DNA of 64,000 nucleotides, taken from Sphingorhabdus sp. M41 (lineage in GTDB: Bacteria; Pseudomonadota; Alphaproteobacteria; Sphingomonadales; Sphingomonadaceae). A program made the position numbers and the translations under genes. Where the stretch lies: positions 2,630,501 to 2,694,500 of the forward strand of contig NZ_CP014545.1 in the NCBI RefSeq assembly GCF_001586275.1, read 5' to 3'. Positions 62,905 to 64,000 of this stretch are shown here, in pieces. The notes below the pieces were generated by a model, which did not search any database, had not been told where the DNA came from, and saw only the letters and a list, made by a program, of their open reading frames with translations. Each line of letters begins with the position of its first letter. Positions within the stretch are counted from its first letter, which is position 1.

Positions 62905-64000
62905 TCAACCCTCTTTGTTCACCATCAGCAGGTCTGCATATTTGCCGGCCGGGCTGGCTCCGGGCATTTTTCCCAGCGCTTCGGCCAGCATCTGTGTATC
63001 GCGTTCTGCCACGGGCCCGGTGAGCGCGACAAAGGCTTCACCGTTAGGCAAGTTAGCGAAGCTGGCCCCGAATTCGTTACGCAGGCGCGCCAGTCCGGGC
63101 TCGTCTCCCAGCATGGCATGAGCCACAGCCTGGCGCAGCACTATCGTTTGTTCAAGCGCAGTCAATTGGCCGGGGCGCGGCAGAACGCGATCAGGATTGG
63201 CTGCCAGGGCTTGCCAATTGTGACGCCGCCATTCGATCTCGGCGGCAATGGCGGCGCTGTCGGGAATCGATTCGAGTATCGCCAGTGCTTCGTCCGTGCG
63301 GCCGATATTGGCAAGCGCGATCGCTTCTATGCGTTGCCTGTCCCACCGCATTTCCTCGGGAAACGGGATCGCTTCCGTCTGACGCAGGATCTTCATCGCC
63401 AGTGGCGCTTCGCCTGCCAGCACATAGAGCGTAGCCACGCGGATCGAAAGCGGACCCACGGTTATCCCCACCGCCCGCTGCAGCATCTGATGTTGGAGCA
63501 GGTCGGCGGCGCGGCGATAGAGCCCGGCCCGTTGAAGACGTGTGGCAAAATTGCTGGCCATCAGATCGCCTTCGGCACCGGCCGGGACCAGATCACGAAA
63601 GTCCCAAAACATACCGGCAGCCTTGAGCAGCGGAACCTTGCTGGCGGGTTGCAACGCCCCGGCCAAGCGGGTTTGCAAGGCGCGCAAAACCGGCAAGGTA
63701 GACGAGCTCTGCACGTGATAGCGTAACAAGGTAGCGCCTGCTTCCAAAGCTGCACGATCATCGCCCAAGGCTGTCGCAGTGCGATAGGCAAGCAGTGTAG
63801 CTCGCCGTTCCAATTTGTCGCCGCGCCAGCGATAGCGCACTTTGTTCGCCAGTTTGAGCGCCTTATTCAGATCGGGGCGACTTACAGCACCCCGCTCCAT
63901 TGCAAATTCGGCCAAGGCAAGGCGCGCGGACAGGCGACGGCGTTCAACCGGTCCCGCTGCCGCAGCAAGCCAGACGCTCCGCGCTGCGGCATTTTTATTC
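62905..64000 (-). CDS. Helical-repeat (TPR/Sel1-like) protein, N-terminus beyond the window
   Basis: At least 365 residues; the frame stays open to the right-hand edge, so the start is outside. Repeated helix pairs of about 34-40 residues rich in Ala and Leu (RWRGDKLERRATLLAYRTAT; DRQRIEAIALANIGRTDEAL; ALEQTIVLRQAVAHAMLGDE) suggest a TPR-type scaffold. No known family recognised. Convergent with flgL, 16 bp apart; it may be an unannotated flagellar or motility protein, which is inference from position only. Confidence 0.7.
   Translation of the reverse strand, partial: NKNAAARSVWLAAAAGPVERRRLSARLALAEFAMERGAVSRPDLNKALKLANKVRYRWRGDKLERRATLLAYRTATALGDDRAALEAGATLLRYHVQSSSTLPVLRALQTRLAGALQPASKVPLLKAAGMFWDFRDLVPAGAEGDLMASNFATRLQRAGLYRRAADLLQHQMLQRAVGITVGPLSIRVATLYVLAGEAPLAMKILRQTEAIPFPEEMRWDRQRIEAIALANIGRTDEALAILESIPDSAAIAAEIEWRRHNWQALAANPDRVLPRPGQLTALEQTIVLRQAVAHAMLGDEPGLARLRNEFGASFANLPNGEAFVALTGPVAERDTQMLAEALGKMPGASPAGKYADLLMVNKEG

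Noticed and set aside
1-64000. CRISPR arrays, tRNA, rRNA and intact prophage
   Set aside because: I saw no regularly spaced direct repeats, no tRNA or rRNA signatures and no phage structural genes.

Overview
The window looks like chromosomal DNA of an alphaproteobacterium of the order Sphingomonadales (a Sphingopyxis/Novosphingobium-like organism). Pointers are the NodT-type efflux protein, an AsmA-type protein, a TonB-dependent receptor tied to a catabolic locus, FlbT in the flagellar cluster, and abundant ATGA stop/start overlaps. The genus is an inference. I see no rRNA, tRNA or CRISPR array.

Region 1 (1-3.3 kb) is ordinary envelope biology: the end of an RND-type outer-membrane channel and an AsmA-family protein. 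Region 2 (about 3.4-50.4 kb) is one very large catabolic island. Its left half holds a nitroreductase; an operon of malonate/maleate-superfamily enzyme, imidase-like deacetylase, FAD hydroxylase, aldehyde dehydrogenase and unknown protein; a VOC protein; an operon of methyltransferase-like protein, small helical protein and FAD oxidase; a second aldehyde dehydrogenase; DUF1330 with a second FAD hydroxylase; an IclR regulator; an aconitase-family LeuCD pair with an isocitrate-lyase-family C-C lyase; and hyuAB with a carbamoylsarcosine-amidase-type hydrolase. The right half repeats the toolkit: alpha/beta hydrolase, GntR regulator, second LeuCD pair, class III CoA-transferase, HMG-CoA-lyase-type enzyme, second amidohydrolase, two more imidase-like deacetylases, second small-protein/methyltransferase pair, further hydrolases, two NtaA/DszA-type flavin monooxygenases, two MFS carriers, a TonB receptor, a D-aminoacylase-type amidohydrolase and an M24 peptidase.

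Read together, the island suits oxidation and hydrolysis of N-heterocycles that pass through cyclic imides or ureides. Imide opening would give a half-amide, the half-amide a substituted maleate-type diacid, hydration a malate-type acid, and C-C cleavage central metabolites. One cleavage branch is CoA-independent (LeuCD plus isocitrate-lyase-type) and one CoA-dependent (LeuCD plus CaiB plus HMG-CoA-lyase-type). The substrate is not known; the pathway is inference from enzyme families. A shared 17-bp inverted repeat, TATCC-N7-GGATA, precedes several left-half operons and the IclR gene itself. A different AT-rich repeat sits at the two right-half promoters near the GntR gene.

Region 3 (50.4-54.2 kb) has a MHYT-GGDEF-EAL c-di-GMP enzyme translationally coupled to a BLUF blue-light sensor, then a broken IS481-like transposase. 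Region 4 (54.2-64 kb) is flagellar: a sigma-70 factor, a muramidase-like protein, fliJ, fliI and flbT on the minus strand, divergent from flgE, flgK and flgL, and ending in a helical-repeat protein cut by the window edge.
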